Source of the DNA: Trichomonas vaginalis G3
Lineage: Eukaryota > Parabasalia > Trichomonadida > Trichomonadidae
Direction of reading: 5' to 3'
NCBI RefSeq assembly: GCF_026262505.1
Contig: NC_067204.1
Span: 21,917,300-21,981,299, forward strand
DNA: 64,000 nucleotides
Positions 49,767 through 59,725 of the stretch are shown piece after piece. The translations under genes were made by a program, and so were the position numbers. Each line of letters opens with the position of its first letter. The first letter of the stretch is position 1. Under the pieces are notes generated by a model that worked only from the letters and a program-made list of their open reading frames with translations, was not told where the DNA came from and did no database searches.

Positions 49767-50627
49767 ATGCACGGAAGGAAGAAGGTTCCTCTTGATGAAG
49801 CAAAGAAGCTTGAGCAAAAGAAGGCCATTGCTTATATTCGTGAGGAGTATGAAAAGGTCATGGACGCACAAGCTCATCCAGAAAAAATCAACGAAGTGGT
49901 AGAATCAAAAACACCTATTTTAACGCGCTTAGATGATTTCGCCACTTGCTGGAATATGAGAAAGAAATACTTCAAAGAACATGCAACAAAAGAACAGTTA
50001 GATATTGAGCTCGAAATTTCTGAAAATGTTATCAGATCAAATCCAAAATCATATTGGGCCTTCCATCATAGACGCTGGTGCTTTGAATACATGAATATTA
50101 CCGAACTCGATCACGAAATTCAACTCTGCACCCTTCTTCTTAATGCTGATTTCAGAAACTTCCATGCATGGCGTCATAGACGTTGGGCTGTCAAGAGAAT
50201 GGGCAACAAGTACGAGGAGGAGTTGCAGAACTCATACGACTTCATCCAAAAGGATTTCAGCAATTATAGTGCTTGGCATTACCGTTCTCAGCTTCCTAAC
50301 CTTACTGATTTCAAAGCAGAGCTCGATATTGTTCAGACATGCATTTACATGGATGCCAATGACCAGAGCGCCTGGATTTACCTCCGTTGGCTACTTAATC
50401 ACGAAGAAATTTACAACGATGCAGAAACTCTTGAACAGCTCGAATCTAGCATCGAGGAGCTCCAGGAGATGGAACCAAATGCAAAATACGTTTTATTGGC
50501 TCAAATTTGGGTTCTCCAGAAAATGAAAGAAGTTGATCAAGAAAAGATCGCTAAAATTACAGACAAGCTTGTTCAGCTTGATCCAATTAGAGCTCCATAT
50601 TATCGTGAAATTACACATACAAACTAA
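49767..50627 (+). CDS. RABGGTA: Rab geranylgeranyltransferase alpha subunit
   Basis: 286 aa starting MHGRKKV at ATG 49767, the same N-terminus as animal RABGGTA (MHGRLKV). PFTA repeats are clear: NPKSYWAFHHRRWCFEY, DFRNFHAWRHRRWAVKR, DFSNYSAWHYRSQLP and DANDQSAWIYLRWLL, plus a weaker first one (FATCWNMRKKYF). With a beta subunit and Rab escort protein it attaches geranylgeranyl groups to C-terminal cysteines of Rab GTPases (established). The vertebrate Ig-like and LRR domains are absent, as in yeast Bet4. The TTG-started extension upstream covers the motif AAAAAGTGACA and is not coding. Confidence 0.95.
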   Translation: MHGRKKVPLDEAKKLEQKKAIAYIREEYEKVMDAQAHPEKINEVVESKTPILTRLDDFATCWNMRKKYFKEHATKEQLDIELEISENVIRSNPKSYWAFHHRRWCFEYMNITELDHEIQLCTLLLNADFRNFHAWRHRRWAVKRMGNKYEEELQNSYDFIQKDFSNYSAWHYRSQLPNLTDFKAELDIVQTCIYMDANDQSAWIYLRWLLNHEEIYNDAETLEQLESSIEELQEMEPNAKYVLLAQIWVLQKMKEVDQEKIAKITDKLVQLDPIRAPYYREITHTN

Positions 50628-51440
50628 TTTAATAAAATCTTAAATACTCTCCTGATTTAATACAAAAAATGTATATTCAATCATTCAATTTTTTTGAATG
50701 CCATTTTATATATATATTAAATTACAATACTAAAGCAATTTGACTGAATTGAAATTTCATTTTCAATTTTTGAGGTATATTACATATATAAATGCATTTA
50801 TTTGTATATGAAATAGCAGGGCATATTGAATGATTGATTGGAAATGAAAGCTTTCGAATCGGGAATCTTATATTTAATCATTCGGATGTAATCTTATATG
50901 ACAGCAACTATTTTGATCCAAACATAGAAACGGTCATCTTAAGAAGGAAATGTAACAATCAATTTAAATCAATTGTCAATAAAGATATTATACGATTCAC
51001 CTGTGAGGAACAATACTTACACACTTGGTTTGAAACCACATTTGGTAAGAGTGGCAACAATTCTTGATATAAAAACAAAAAAATCTAATTTACCAAATGT
51101 AATGATCAATAGGGTCATTTCTTACTATATAACTATATCTATACTATATTGTTTATGACACATAACAAATGAAAAGTATATTAATAAAAAAATAGCATTA
51201 TTTTGCTGAAAATGCATAGTACTGGAATATATTCGTGCAACAATCAAACTATTGCTAATTGAAACGTAAGACGTGATAGTTTTTGCACTTGAAAACCGGT
51301 TAAACGGACTTTAAAGTGGAATAACGAATTACCAGTGGATAATTACAGGAATAAGCACGAGTCAGCCCTTTATGGATCAAATTGAGCTATGTTTTACTAT
51401 TTAATCAATTGGTAGGTAAAAGAATACAACTTGCTAAAAT
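50628..51440. other. intergenic with a possible gene remnant
   Basis: A 77-codon open frame at 50834-51067 has no ATG but a protein-like composition (NESFRIGNLIFNHSDVIL ... FTCEEQYLHTWFETTFG). It might be a remnant of an unknown gene. The rest is AT-rich and empty. Confidence 0.3.
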
Positions 51441-52040
51441 TTAGTAGCGGTCCCTGCGGTCATCGTCATAGTCGCGACGGCGGCGTTCTCTGCGGTCATC
51501 ATCGTAATCGCGGCGGCGGTCTCTGCGATCATAATCGTCGTAATCATGATGGCGGCGTTCTCTGCGATCGTAATCATCATATTCATGGCGACGGCTTCTG
51601 CGGTCATCGTGACGGCGATCTCTGCGGTCGTAATCATCATAGCGGCGGCGGTCTCTACGTCCTTCATTGCGGCGATCTCCACGACGAGGCTTATCACTGA
51701 GGCCATTTGAGATCTCAATTTTAAGTGTACGTCCTTCGAACTCCTTCTCATTCATCTCTTTGATAGCTTTATCAGCATCTTCCTTTGTTGAGAATTCAAC
51801 GAAGCCAAAACTTTTTGACTTACCAGTCCTTGTCCTGCGTGGAATTCTGCATGTTACGACATTGCCAAATTCTGCGAATTTGGCCTTGAGAGACTCTTCT
51901 GTTGTATCAAAAGAAAGATTGCCAACATGAATTGTAACAGTGCTACTCTTGGATTCTGAATCATTTTTCTCTTCTTTTGATACTTCTTCGTCATCGGAAC
52001 GACGATCGTATTCCTTACTATTATCCTCACTTCCGGACAT
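51441..52040 (-). CDS. RRM protein with Arg/Asp-rich tail (SR/TRA2-like)
   Basis: 199 aa from ATG 52040 (MSGSEDNSKEY); the frame is open upstream without ATG. A single RNA-recognition motif covers about residues 33-110: RNP2 IHVGNL and RNP1 KSFGFVEF, with an EFSTKEDADKAIKEMN helix. The C-terminal third is built of repeated RRD/DDYDRRDRR/ERR units instead of RS dipeptides. Such RRM plus Arg-rich alternating-charge proteins take part in pre-mRNA splicing or mRNA handling (family knowledge; partner unknown). The repeat tract makes this DNA locally G+C-rich compared with its surroundings. Confidence 0.85.
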   Translation of the reverse strand: MSGSEDNSKEYDRRSDDEEVSKEEKNDSESKSSTVTIHVGNLSFDTTEESLKAKFAEFGNVVTCRIPRRTRTGKSKSFGFVEFSTKEDADKAIKEMNEKEFEGRTLKIEISNGLSDKPRRGDRRNEGRRDRRRYDDYDRRDRRHDDRRSRRHEYDDYDRRERRHHDYDDYDRRDRRRDYDDDRRERRRRDYDDDRRDRY

Positions 52041-52379
52041 TATAAAAGTTTGTTTTTTCAAGAGTTTACAAACGATAAAAACCGAATTTATTCAATCTTA
52101 CATCAACCAATAAGACAAACTTATCCATTGAATGTTATCCAAAATTATCGAAAAATTTATGATTTCACTTTTCATCAACCATCCATTTCTGAAATCAAAA
52201 TTCAAGCATTGCAATCTAAAATGTAGTCAGTAGAGTTGCTAATTTAGAAGATCTTATAGGAAGATCTTCCAAATTTGAAGTTTTGCATTATTGATTATTT
52301 AGCAGCCATAGGGCCATTAACAGAGAGACATATATCATCAAACAAGCGTTACTTGGCAATATTAAAAATTTCAGCCGGT
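52041..52379. other. intergenic
   Basis: A short inverted repeat TTTAGAAGATCTT...GGAAGATCTTCCAAA at about 52242-52272. Nothing else seen before the ankyrin remnant. Confidence 0.35.
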
Positions 52380-52450
52380 CACTTATGAGATGGAAAAACT
52401 CCTCTTCATTATGCAGCGATCATGAGATTGAAAAGTTAACAGTTTATTTC
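52380..52450 (+). pseudogene. ankyrin repeat remnant
   Basis: The frame reads ISAGHL, stop, DGKTPLHYAAIMRLKS, stop: a single textbook ankyrin motif (DGKTPLHYAA) bounded by stops. The following 100 bp look like further decayed repeat sequence. Confidence 0.55.
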
Positions 52451-52562
52451 TGCTTTAAACAACAAAATATGTTCATGGGATGTCTTTTATTAATCCGGCA
52501 GATCAAAGAACGTTGGCTTTGTAAAATTTCTTTATTTTCTTTTTTTCTGAGTTTTTTTTATT

Positions 52563-53558
52563 ATGAAATTTGGAAGACATAGGTCATCTCATTTTAATCC
52601 AATACTTATTCTTCCAATTTTCAGTATTGCTCTTCTAGCTTACACCATTTTCAGAATTTCGTTTAACTACGTTCAAGAAAATCGACAATCCTTAAATCTT
52701 CTTTGCATGGATAACCCGATTAAGAGCAAACTGAGTTCAAAAACAGATATAGTATTTATGCACTTTAAAAGTATTACGCCATTTAATATAATCGCAATCA
52801 AATCACTTAAATCAACTGGTTGTCAAGCATCAATTGTAGTTTTTCTTAATCCTGCAAATGTTAAACACAATTCAGATTACAATGAAATGCGTAAATTCGA
52901 TGTAGAAATAGTTGAAGATATTAATTATTCATATCCAATAGAAAATCACGAAAAAATATATCTAGAAAAGCATCCTCATACAACAAGAGTTCTTCACGTA
53001 TCTGATACAACGATATTTTTCCAAAAAGATCCTTTTTCGGATATTCCTTCAGATAAAATATCATTTGTAGTAGAACCAAGATCAATTAAAAGTGTCCAAG
53101 ATGAATACTATACCCTACAATCATGTTTTGGCGAATTAACTAAACCAATTAAAGATAATTTTATGATTTCAAATTCTCTATTCTTCGGCAATGCTGCACA
53201 GTATTTAGATGTTTTAAATATTACATTAAGTAGTATAGAACGCTTAAATTGTCATACAGAAAATAATTTTAAATTCCATCTCAATTATTTACTCTGGACA
53301 GAAGCTTTTAAGGTGAAAAACATCAATTACACATTTATCGGATGCGAAGGCGGCTTTACAAATATTCATTGGTGTCTAACCGATCAAAAAGTTGATATTA
53401 ATGACAAAGGACAAGTTCTGACTTCATCAGGATTCGTTCCTTCAGGTGTTCAACAGTTTAATGAAATCAGACTTCTTTCGGATTATTTATTTGCGGCATG
53501 TAAGATTCAAAAGCCAGGAAAGAAGCATAAAAAGCAACCAAAAGTTGAACAAAAATAA
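52563..53558 (+). CDS. type II membrane glycosyltransferase-like protein
   Basis: 331 aa from ATG 52563. A short basic cytoplasmic tail (MKFGRHRSSHFN) and one signal-anchor helix at about residues 12-35 give a type II Golgi topology. The lumenal domain has an alternating beta/alpha pattern with VLHVSDTTIFFQKDPF at about 143-158. This matches the '(V)SDxDxxFQ(K/R)DPF' metal/nucleotide-sugar segment of nucleotide-diphospho-sugar transferases, though the central Asp of DxD is Thr here. The end is Lys-rich (KKHKKQPKVEQK). A glycan-modifying role in the secretory pathway is inferred; sugar and acceptor are unknown, and the altered DxD leaves activity in doubt. Confidence 0.6.
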   Translation: MKFGRHRSSHFNPILILPIFSIALLAYTIFRISFNYVQENRQSLNLLCMDNPIKSKLSSKTDIVFMHFKSITPFNIIAIKSLKSTGCQASIVVFLNPANVKHNSDYNEMRKFDVEIVEDINYSYPIENHEKIYLEKHPHTTRVLHVSDTTIFFQKDPFSDIPSDKISFVVEPRSIKSVQDEYYTLQSCFGELTKPIKDNFMISNSLFFGNAAQYLDVLNITLSSIERLNCHTENNFKFHLNYLLWTEAFKVKNINYTFIGCEGGFTNIHWCLTDQKVDINDKGQVLTSSGFVPSGVQQFNEIRLLSDYLFAACKIQKPGKKHKKQPKVEQK

Positions 53559-53906
53559 ATTATTCTATAGAGCTTTAGTGTTTTCAAATTATATTTTGTT
53601 TTGTATTTTATTAATAAAGTTATTTGCTTTTAAAATCGATACCATGACTCAACATTTCATATTTATCAAGTAATTTGTGAATTAAATGCAAATATTCATT
53701 TAAAAAAAAAATTAAATATTAAAAATTTCTAAGTTCAAATCTGTTCAACGATGTTTTCTAATTCAAATAGAATCAAATACACTTATCTTGAATGATTTAT
53801 ATTCTTTTTAATATATAAGAATTATTTAGAACATTATTTGTTTTGTAATGAGAATGTGTAGTCGTGTATATCTATTAATATTTTACGTCAAATTTACTAA
53901 ACAAGA
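53559..53906. other. convergent intergenic region
   Basis: Nothing recognised. Confidence 0.35.
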
Positions 53907-55295
53907 TCATGTATTTACATCCTTTAATGAGATTTCGTTTTCATCCTTTAATGAGATTTCGTTTTCATCCTTTAATGAGATTTCGTTTTCATCCTTTAAT
54001 GAGATTTCGTTTTCATCCTTTAATGGCATTTCGTTTTCATCCTTTAATGACATTTCATTTTCATCCTTTAATGCCTTTTCATCTTCATTCTTTTCAGAAA
54101 GCATGGAAACTGATACAACATTACCAGGTGGAGCAACATATAATTGTTGCGATGCACTTTGCTGAGGAGCAAGAGCAACAGGTTGATTTTGATATGGTGA
54201 TGTGAATGGTACATCTTTCAGCCAAGATTTATCCATACTTGGTGTTTCATATGACATGATTAGTGGTGAATTTAATGCAGTCATCTCATTTTCTATTCTA
54301 AATGTGGATTCTGCAGCAACCACATCATCCTGACCATATCTACAGCGATATTTTAATCCATGGCTTGACATTCGTTTAATAAGTCTAAGACGCATTCTCT
54401 CACCAGATGATGCCCAACGTGATTCATAAGCTAATTGGTACCCGATCATGGTGAAAAAGATCCAAAGAAAGCGACCAATGCAACTTTGATAGAATTTAGT
54501 TTCGCAAGGTTCTTCATGACAAATATATCCGGTGATGCTATGCTTGAGATTCGGTGTTTGCATTTTTCGACTGGTATAAACATCAGTATCGTGCATTTTT
54601 GCTATATCGTACATCGTTTTTTCAAATGCATCAAGTGATCTTTTACATGACTCATCTAAATCATATTTCACTGTACAAACAGCATGAACAACATCTGTCT
54701 CTTTAATACGGATTGAATTTGAATCTTCTTGCCAAGACTCATAATGAAATGCTTGAGTATCTCGCCATGTAACTACAGTAACTGTATAAGTTCTAGTCTC
54801 TGTGTGAGTAGATCCATCAGAATCAGTGACTGTCTCAAATTCTGTTCTGGTTTCATCATGTGATGCTGTTGCAGTAACAGTTATCTCAGGAGGAATTGCA
54901 CGATTTCCACTCATCTGTTGAATAAAATCCTGACGTGAAAGCTTTTTGTTAAAAATCTCTCCAACAGCAAAATGCCAACCATCGAACCATGTTTTGCAAT
55001 AACAATAATCAAATGGAAAAATTAAGAAGAAAACTCCTACTCCAAGGCATGTATAAGATGTAATTTGAAGAATTTCATCTCCAGTAACAAGAGATGTAAG
55101 GAATCCAAATCCAACGTTTAAAATTAAACAATTTAGAAAAACAAATGGCGAAGGTGGCGCCTTTTTGCGGCAGAGTGGAACCATTTCTGCTATAATATTC
55201 GGAATCATAAGGGCACCTGCAACATAGAAAGGCCAATTCATTTCTCTACAGATCGGAAAATGAAATGCTTGAATTTTTTTATTTGTCATAAACAT
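53907..55295 (-). CDS. multi-TM protein with 8-residue repeat tail, 462 aa
   Basis: From ATG 55295. Hydrophobic segments lie at about residues 23-41, 51-70, 78-98 and 273-291. Between the third and fourth is a 170-residue domain with a Thr/Val/Glu-rich beta region (ITVTATASHDETRTEFETVTDSD ... TRTYTVTVVTWRD) and several Cys (CHEEPCETKFYQSC). The C-terminal 170 residues are cytoplasmic-like and end in about seven 8-residue repeats of the type SLKDENEI/M. The layout recalls TMEM43-like membrane proteins with a large domain between TM segments, but I cannot confirm a family. No signal peptide is obvious. Confidence 0.75.
   Translation of the reverse strand: MFMTNKKIQAFHFPICREMNWPFYVAGALMIPNIIAEMVPLCRKKAPPSPFVFLNCLILNVGFGFLTSLVTGDEILQITSYTCLGVGVFFLIFPFDYCYCKTWFDGWHFAVGEIFNKKLSRQDFIQQMSGNRAIPPEITVTATASHDETRTEFETVTDSDGSTHTETRTYTVTVVTWRDTQAFHYESWQEDSNSIRIKETDVVHAVCTVKYDLDESCKRSLDAFEKTMYDIAKMHDTDVYTSRKMQTPNLKHSITGYICHEEPCETKFYQSCIGRFLWIFFTMIGYQLAYESRWASSGERMRLRLIKRMSSHGLKYRCRYGQDDVVAAESTFRIENEMTALNSPLIMSYETPSMDKSWLKDVPFTSPYQNQPVALAPQQSASQQLYVAPPGNVVSVSMLSEKNEDEKALKDENEMSLKDENEMPLKDENEISLKDENEISLKDENEISLKDENEISLKDVNT
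53920..54087 (-). repeat. 24-bp tandem repeat (seven units)
   Basis: Units starting at 53920, 53944, 53968, 53992, 54016, 54040 and 54064. The first four are identical and later ones vary, so the array has grown at the 3' end of the gene. In frame it encodes the SLKDENEI repeat. Confidence 0.92.
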
Positions 55296-56182
55296 TGAGA
55301 TTTATTGAAATTTTCAGATCTGCAATTCAAATTTTTTATCGTTTTTATAAAGACCCTCCAATTACGGTTAGATTCGTACTATCCTTTAATTTGTGTTTTG
55401 TGAAGTGTGATTTTTCGGTTTTTTTGAATACAACATCGTTGGGATCTGGTATTAATATGTGTATTATGGTCACGTAACATAACTACGTGATTATGTGAAT
55501 AAGAATGGGAGCTATTATATGCGAAAATGGAAGAAATAATGTTATTTTAGAATTTAATTTGAAAAAAAAAATATAATATGCATTTCATTTGCATTACACT
55601 GCTATTTTTTCAAAGGTAAAATATTTGATAGATGAATGATAAAATCATGATTTGATATTTAGATTTTATTATTTTATTAAATCTATCCAACAAATAATAA
55701 TACAAACTTACAAATAAGAAACTAGTATCTGGCTCATTAAGCTTTGTGGGTGAAGTGCATTGATGAGGATTTTGCACTAATATGTTGAATTGCATTCATT
55801 TCCTTCGTTTGAAAGAACCTTTGTCTTAAGTTTAATTGATTCTTTAGCTATCTGCGATACATAGAGGATGAATGTTGATATTTTAAAATATTCGATGCGG
55901 AATGTTTGATTTCTTCAGTCAATCTTCTTCAAACATAAATAGCAAAGTCAAATATCCTAGTATAGCTGTATAGAAAGTAATCTTTGCTCGGAAAATTTTC
56001 ATTCAAATGAAAAACAGTTTTTGTTACCTCTGGAGAAGGTTTCTCAGCACCTTCCCACCAAATATGGCCGATTTATTCGATGATTTTTGAAACATCTTCT
56101 TATAATTCATATTTTGGAAGGAAAATTCCTGAAAAAAAAATTATGACGGCAATTTTTTAAAAAAAAATTTGACTCATTATAG
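55296..56182. other. divergent intergenic region
   Basis: No gene seen. A small palindrome TCACGTA...TACGTGA lies at about 55470-55490. Confidence 0.4.
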
Positions 56183-58393
56183 ATGGAAAACTGGGATATA
56201 AAAGAAATCTATAGAGAATTTCGTCATCTCTATGAAACTGCACAACCAAAAGTAGATGAGCCATGGTATGCAATTGATGGCAAATGGATTGCGAAATTTA
56301 ATTTAGCAGCAAAACGAAATAAAAACGATTTCAAGCAACCCATATCAAATACACGTTTATTAAAGAGCAAATATATCCATAGAAATTTACTCATGCCTTC
56401 AGATTTTATGGTAATTCCTGAATCAGCTTGGAAGTATTTAGATTCCAAGTTTACTGCTGGTCCAGAATACAAAATACCAGTCTTTTTAAATCCTAAAACG
56501 CAAATTGCGGAGCTTCTTGTCTATTTACCTCAAATATCAGTTACATATAAAGGAGAAACAAAGGTTTTACACTTTAATTACTATCTCACATATTATGATT
56601 TGCTCAAAGAAGCATGCTCGCAGTTTAATTTACCAATAAACGATTGCGAATTACTTAAAGAAGATGTAAAGTCTGGTTCTGGCCAAGTTACATTAAATAA
56701 CATCATTGCAGTTGACGACAAATCAATATCTCAATCATATCACATAAATTACAAAGGAAAAGATCAACCTTCAGCTCTTGAAAATAATAAATTTAAGTTT
56801 TCGAAACTTTTTTCACGAATTCCCTCAAATCGTCAAGGCCTTGTTGGTTTTGTCAACAGAGCTAATATCTGTTTCTTCAATTCCATCATGCAATGCTTAG
56901 TTCATACAACTCCTTTAGTTTCTTACGTTTTAAGTGAAAATTTCAAGAAAGATTTGAACGGAAAACCAGATAAAGTCAAAGAAGCCGATCTATTCCGCGA
57001 TTACATGAACCAAATATGGTCTTCTCGTTCATCAAAAATGGATTTATATGATCTTAGCCTTAAATTCCAAATTTCGACCATAGAATTCCGCCAAGAAGAT
57101 TCCCATGAGCTTCTTCAGAAGGTATTCGAAGACCTGATCGAAGCAACAAACACAGGAACAAGAAAAACAATCGCAATTTCTGAATCATCCGACCAATCAT
57201 CGGAAAAGTCAACAGCTGACAAGTTTATTAATGAATTCCGTATAGCAAACAAGACACCAATCGCAGATATGGTCTATCATTTCACTAAGAATGAATATAT
57301 CTGTTCAAATTGTCATAAAAGTGACATCAAATTTGAAAACGGTTGGGTTTTATTTGCACCTATTCCTGAATCGACAATCAACCTTACCATTGTACCAGCA
57401 GGCACCTTTTCTACTCCTATAAAGATATCAGTACCTGTTCCTCAGAATCCTTCTTATAATTCTTACGTTTTCAGTGTCAAAACCGTTGTTCAAACCTCCT
57501 ATAAATTGGTTTTTTCATTGAATGGAAAATTCGTCATTCCCACGAAAAACGCCAATTATATTGTTTACGAGATCCCCGACACAGAAGATGCTTTAACATT
57601 GTTGAACATCGAAGTTGCAGATGGCCACCAATTTGTTCCAATGGTTTCGAGAACTAGTTTTAATTATGACATGCTTTTGGCCAAATTGTGGTCGGACAAA
57701 CCACAACCTCCTAACAAAGAAATCGAAGAAAACATGACATTCAATCCAAAGAGGTTGTTTGATTCAAAGAGATATGAACTGATCATACCGAATGATTATA
57801 CTTTGAATCAGGATTATTATCAGATGGGATTGAAACTCACAAATGAACCTATTGTTGCAATTTTGAATCAAACAGAAATTTACGGTGAGAAAGGTTTCAC
57901 GTGGAATAAACTCACAGAGATAACTGATGCAGGAAACGTATACAAGGATTTGTCTGTCGATGATTGCTTGAAAGAAATGTTGTCTGATACAGTTGTTGAA
58001 GACAAAAAATGTCCGTTTTGTGGCAACAAATGTAAAGCAACACTTCGATCTTCTCTTTACAAGACACCGGAGATTCTCATCATTGTCTTGAAGAGATTCT
58101 CAAGTGTATCTGGTATTCTCACTAAGATTGACAATAAAGTCGATGTTCCTTTGGAATTAACAATTGGTGGACAGGAATGGTGCAAAGACATGGAACAAGA
58201 GAAATATAATTTGTACGCTGTTTCTAATCATTTGTCTAGTGTTGCAACATTTGGTCACTACACGGCTGTTGTTAAACACAGCCAAACTGGCCAATGGTAC
58301 ATCGCTAACGATGAGAATATTTCTGTTTACGATTCAATCAATGAGAATATGATCAACAAATCCTATGTTCTGTTTTATCAAAAATCAAAATAA
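56183..58393 (+). CDS. ubiquitin carboxyl-terminal hydrolase, DUSP-USP type
   Basis: 736 aa from ATG 56183. The N-terminal 100 residues form a DUSP domain (EPWYAIDGKWIAKF ... DFMVIPESAWKYLDSKF). A ubiquitin-like stretch follows, about 112-190. The USP catalytic core starts at about 218: Cys box GFVNRANICFFNSIMQCL with the nucleophile at Cys230, QEDSHELLQKVFEDL, zinc-binding CSNCHK and CPFCGNKC pairs, ILIIVLKRFS, and His box FGHYTAVVKH with WYIANDENIS. The usual GNTCYMNS reads ANICFFNS; the catalytic Cys, His and Asn/Asp are present, so it should be active. The layout equals the USP4/11/15 group. It removes ubiquitin from unknown targets. Confidence 0.93.
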   Translation: MENWDIKEIYREFRHLYETAQPKVDEPWYAIDGKWIAKFNLAAKRNKNDFKQPISNTRLLKSKYIHRNLLMPSDFMVIPESAWKYLDSKFTAGPEYKIPVFLNPKTQIAELLVYLPQISVTYKGETKVLHFNYYLTYYDLLKEACSQFNLPINDCELLKEDVKSGSGQVTLNNIIAVDDKSISQSYHINYKGKDQPSALENNKFKFSKLFSRIPSNRQGLVGFVNRANICFFNSIMQCLVHTTPLVSYVLSENFKKDLNGKPDKVKEADLFRDYMNQIWSSRSSKMDLYDLSLKFQISTIEFRQEDSHELLQKVFEDLIEATNTGTRKTIAISESSDQSSEKSTADKFINEFRIANKTPIADMVYHFTKNEYICSNCHKSDIKFENGWVLFAPIPESTINLTIVPAGTFSTPIKISVPVPQNPSYNSYVFSVKTVVQTSYKLVFSLNGKFVIPTKNANYIVYEIPDTEDALTLLNIEVADGHQFVPMVSRTSFNYDMLLAKLWSDKPQPPNKEIEENMTFNPKRLFDSKRYELIIPNDYTLNQDYYQMGLKLTNEPIVAILNQTEIYGEKGFTWNKLTEITDAGNVYKDLSVDDCLKEMLSDTVVEDKKCPFCGNKCKATLRSSLYKTPEILIIVLKRFSSVSGILTKIDNKVDVPLELTIGGQEWCKDMEQEKYNLYAVSNHLSSVATFGHYTAVVKHSQTGQWYIANDENISVYDSINENMINKSYVLFYQKSK

Positions 58394-59030
58394 AAATAAT
58401 ATTTTTATATAAATTAACTATGTATTTGTAATTTTTGAATGAGATAAGAAGATAATGATGATAATCTTTTTAATTATTTATGTGGTGATGCTAATTGTTT
58501 GCTAAATTAGAACATCCTGGTATCAAAGCAATATACAAATCATAATAAATAGAAAAGAATATGTATTTTTTACGATGAATTATCACATTTTGACGAGTAT
58601 ATTCTAATGTTTAGCTTCATAAATACTGATTCATACAATTTCATTTGGAATCCCAATGGAAATTATAATTAGATAAAATCAATTTGAATATCATTTCTTA
58701 AAAATATTTGAATTTTTTCAATTAATAATGGATTAATCTATATCAAAATCAAGGGTTATTTTTGAGGCTATGTATATATGATATTTCAAAAAAATAATTT
58801 GATTGTGAAATTATTAAAAATTTGAGTAATCGTGATTGCCTTCTTTAATATTGCATAGTTTATAGTAGAACTAAAAACAGCTAGAGAGAATTGAAGAACG
58901 TTAAATGATTGATAATTAACAAGAAAATAAACGTTGGAATCTGTCCTTCGATCGGGATTATTCTTCACAAAAGTATTGAAATTATTTTGAGAATAATTCA
59001 ATTGGCTGAAGAAAATTTTTTTCATTTGGA
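58394..59030. other. intergenic
   Basis: No gene or repeat recognised. Confidence 0.4.
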
Positions 59031-59237
59031 ATGAAGAACGCAAAAGTTCTTATCATTAATGCAGGAATCAATCATCCTCCTTCTGGTGGTAAACTTAATA
59101 CATCACTTGCAAATGAAGCACAGAGTTATCTTATTTCGAAAAATCATGAAGTAAAGTTAACTAATTTGGCGGAAGAATATGATCCAGAAAAAGAATATTT
59201 GAATATTGTATGGGCTGATGTTGTTATTATTCAGTAG
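59031..59237 (+). pseudogene. MdaB-like NAD(P)H:quinone reductase, N-terminal fragment
   Basis: 68 codons from ATG 59031 match the N-terminus of the MdaB flavodoxin-fold family: KVLIINAGINHPPSGGKLNTSLANEAQSYLISKNHEVKLTNLAEEYDPEKEYLNIVWADVVIIQ. Family members are about 190-200 aa and continue with 'MPxWWM'. Here a TAG follows IIQ, and I can read no continuation in the next 110 bp, which are less AT-rich than the surroundings. The family is mainly bacterial, so trichomonad copies are probably acquired by lateral transfer; this one is a truncated duplicate or decayed gene. Confidence 0.7.
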
Positions 59238-59489
59238 GGTTGTTAGATTCCCGACGATAGGTGTCTTGGAAGATTTGCCTGGTGTCATCATAGTGTCTTT
59301 AAGGATACCCTTACGTGTCAGATTTTTTGCGCATACGAAGAAGTCATGCTAGACATGAGCTATAAACCTGAAATTTTAGCAACATATTTAAAACTTTTTA
59401 AACTACAATACACTTTAATATTCAAGAACAAAAATATTCTTTTTAGAAATTACATAATTATTTTATGTGAAATCTATATAAAAACATAT

Positions 59490-59725
59490 TTTGCGAGCGT
59501 AACTTTTTTCTTTATAAGCACCTTATATGACTGATAAACTGTGAAGGCACATAATTGTTAATTCATAGAGTTGATATGTTTCCAAAATTGAGAGGAAATT
59601 TGAAAATTGAATACCCTTTCAATTCAATTTTCAAAAGATATCAGCTCCTTCAATAATTGAAGGACGATTTTGATCATTTGCTCTTAAAACAAGTATGCCA
59701 TGGAGAAAAAAGTTACGCTCGCAAA
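59490..59725. repeat. 236-bp inverted-repeat element
   Basis: Perfect 22-bp inverted ends, TTGCGAGCGTAACTTTTTTC (59491-59510) against its reverse complement (to 59724). A second hairpin lies inside (TTTGAAAATTGAAT...ATTCAATTTTCAAA). No clear target duplication. It looks like a small MITE. Confidence 0.65.

Noticed and set aside
51434-51751. Met/Thr/Ala-rich and His/Gly-rich frames over the RRM gene tail
   Set aside because: Other-frame readings of the Arg/Asp repeat tract; the RRM frame explains the sequence.
53909-54205. Plus-strand repeat frame (FHPLMRFR type) opposite the 8-residue repeats
   Set aside because: A mirror of the SLKDENEI repeat; no start context and no conserved continuation.
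57310-57325. AAAAGTGACAT inside the ubiquitin protease gene
   Set aside because: Lies in mid-coding sequence, not before a start; taken as chance.
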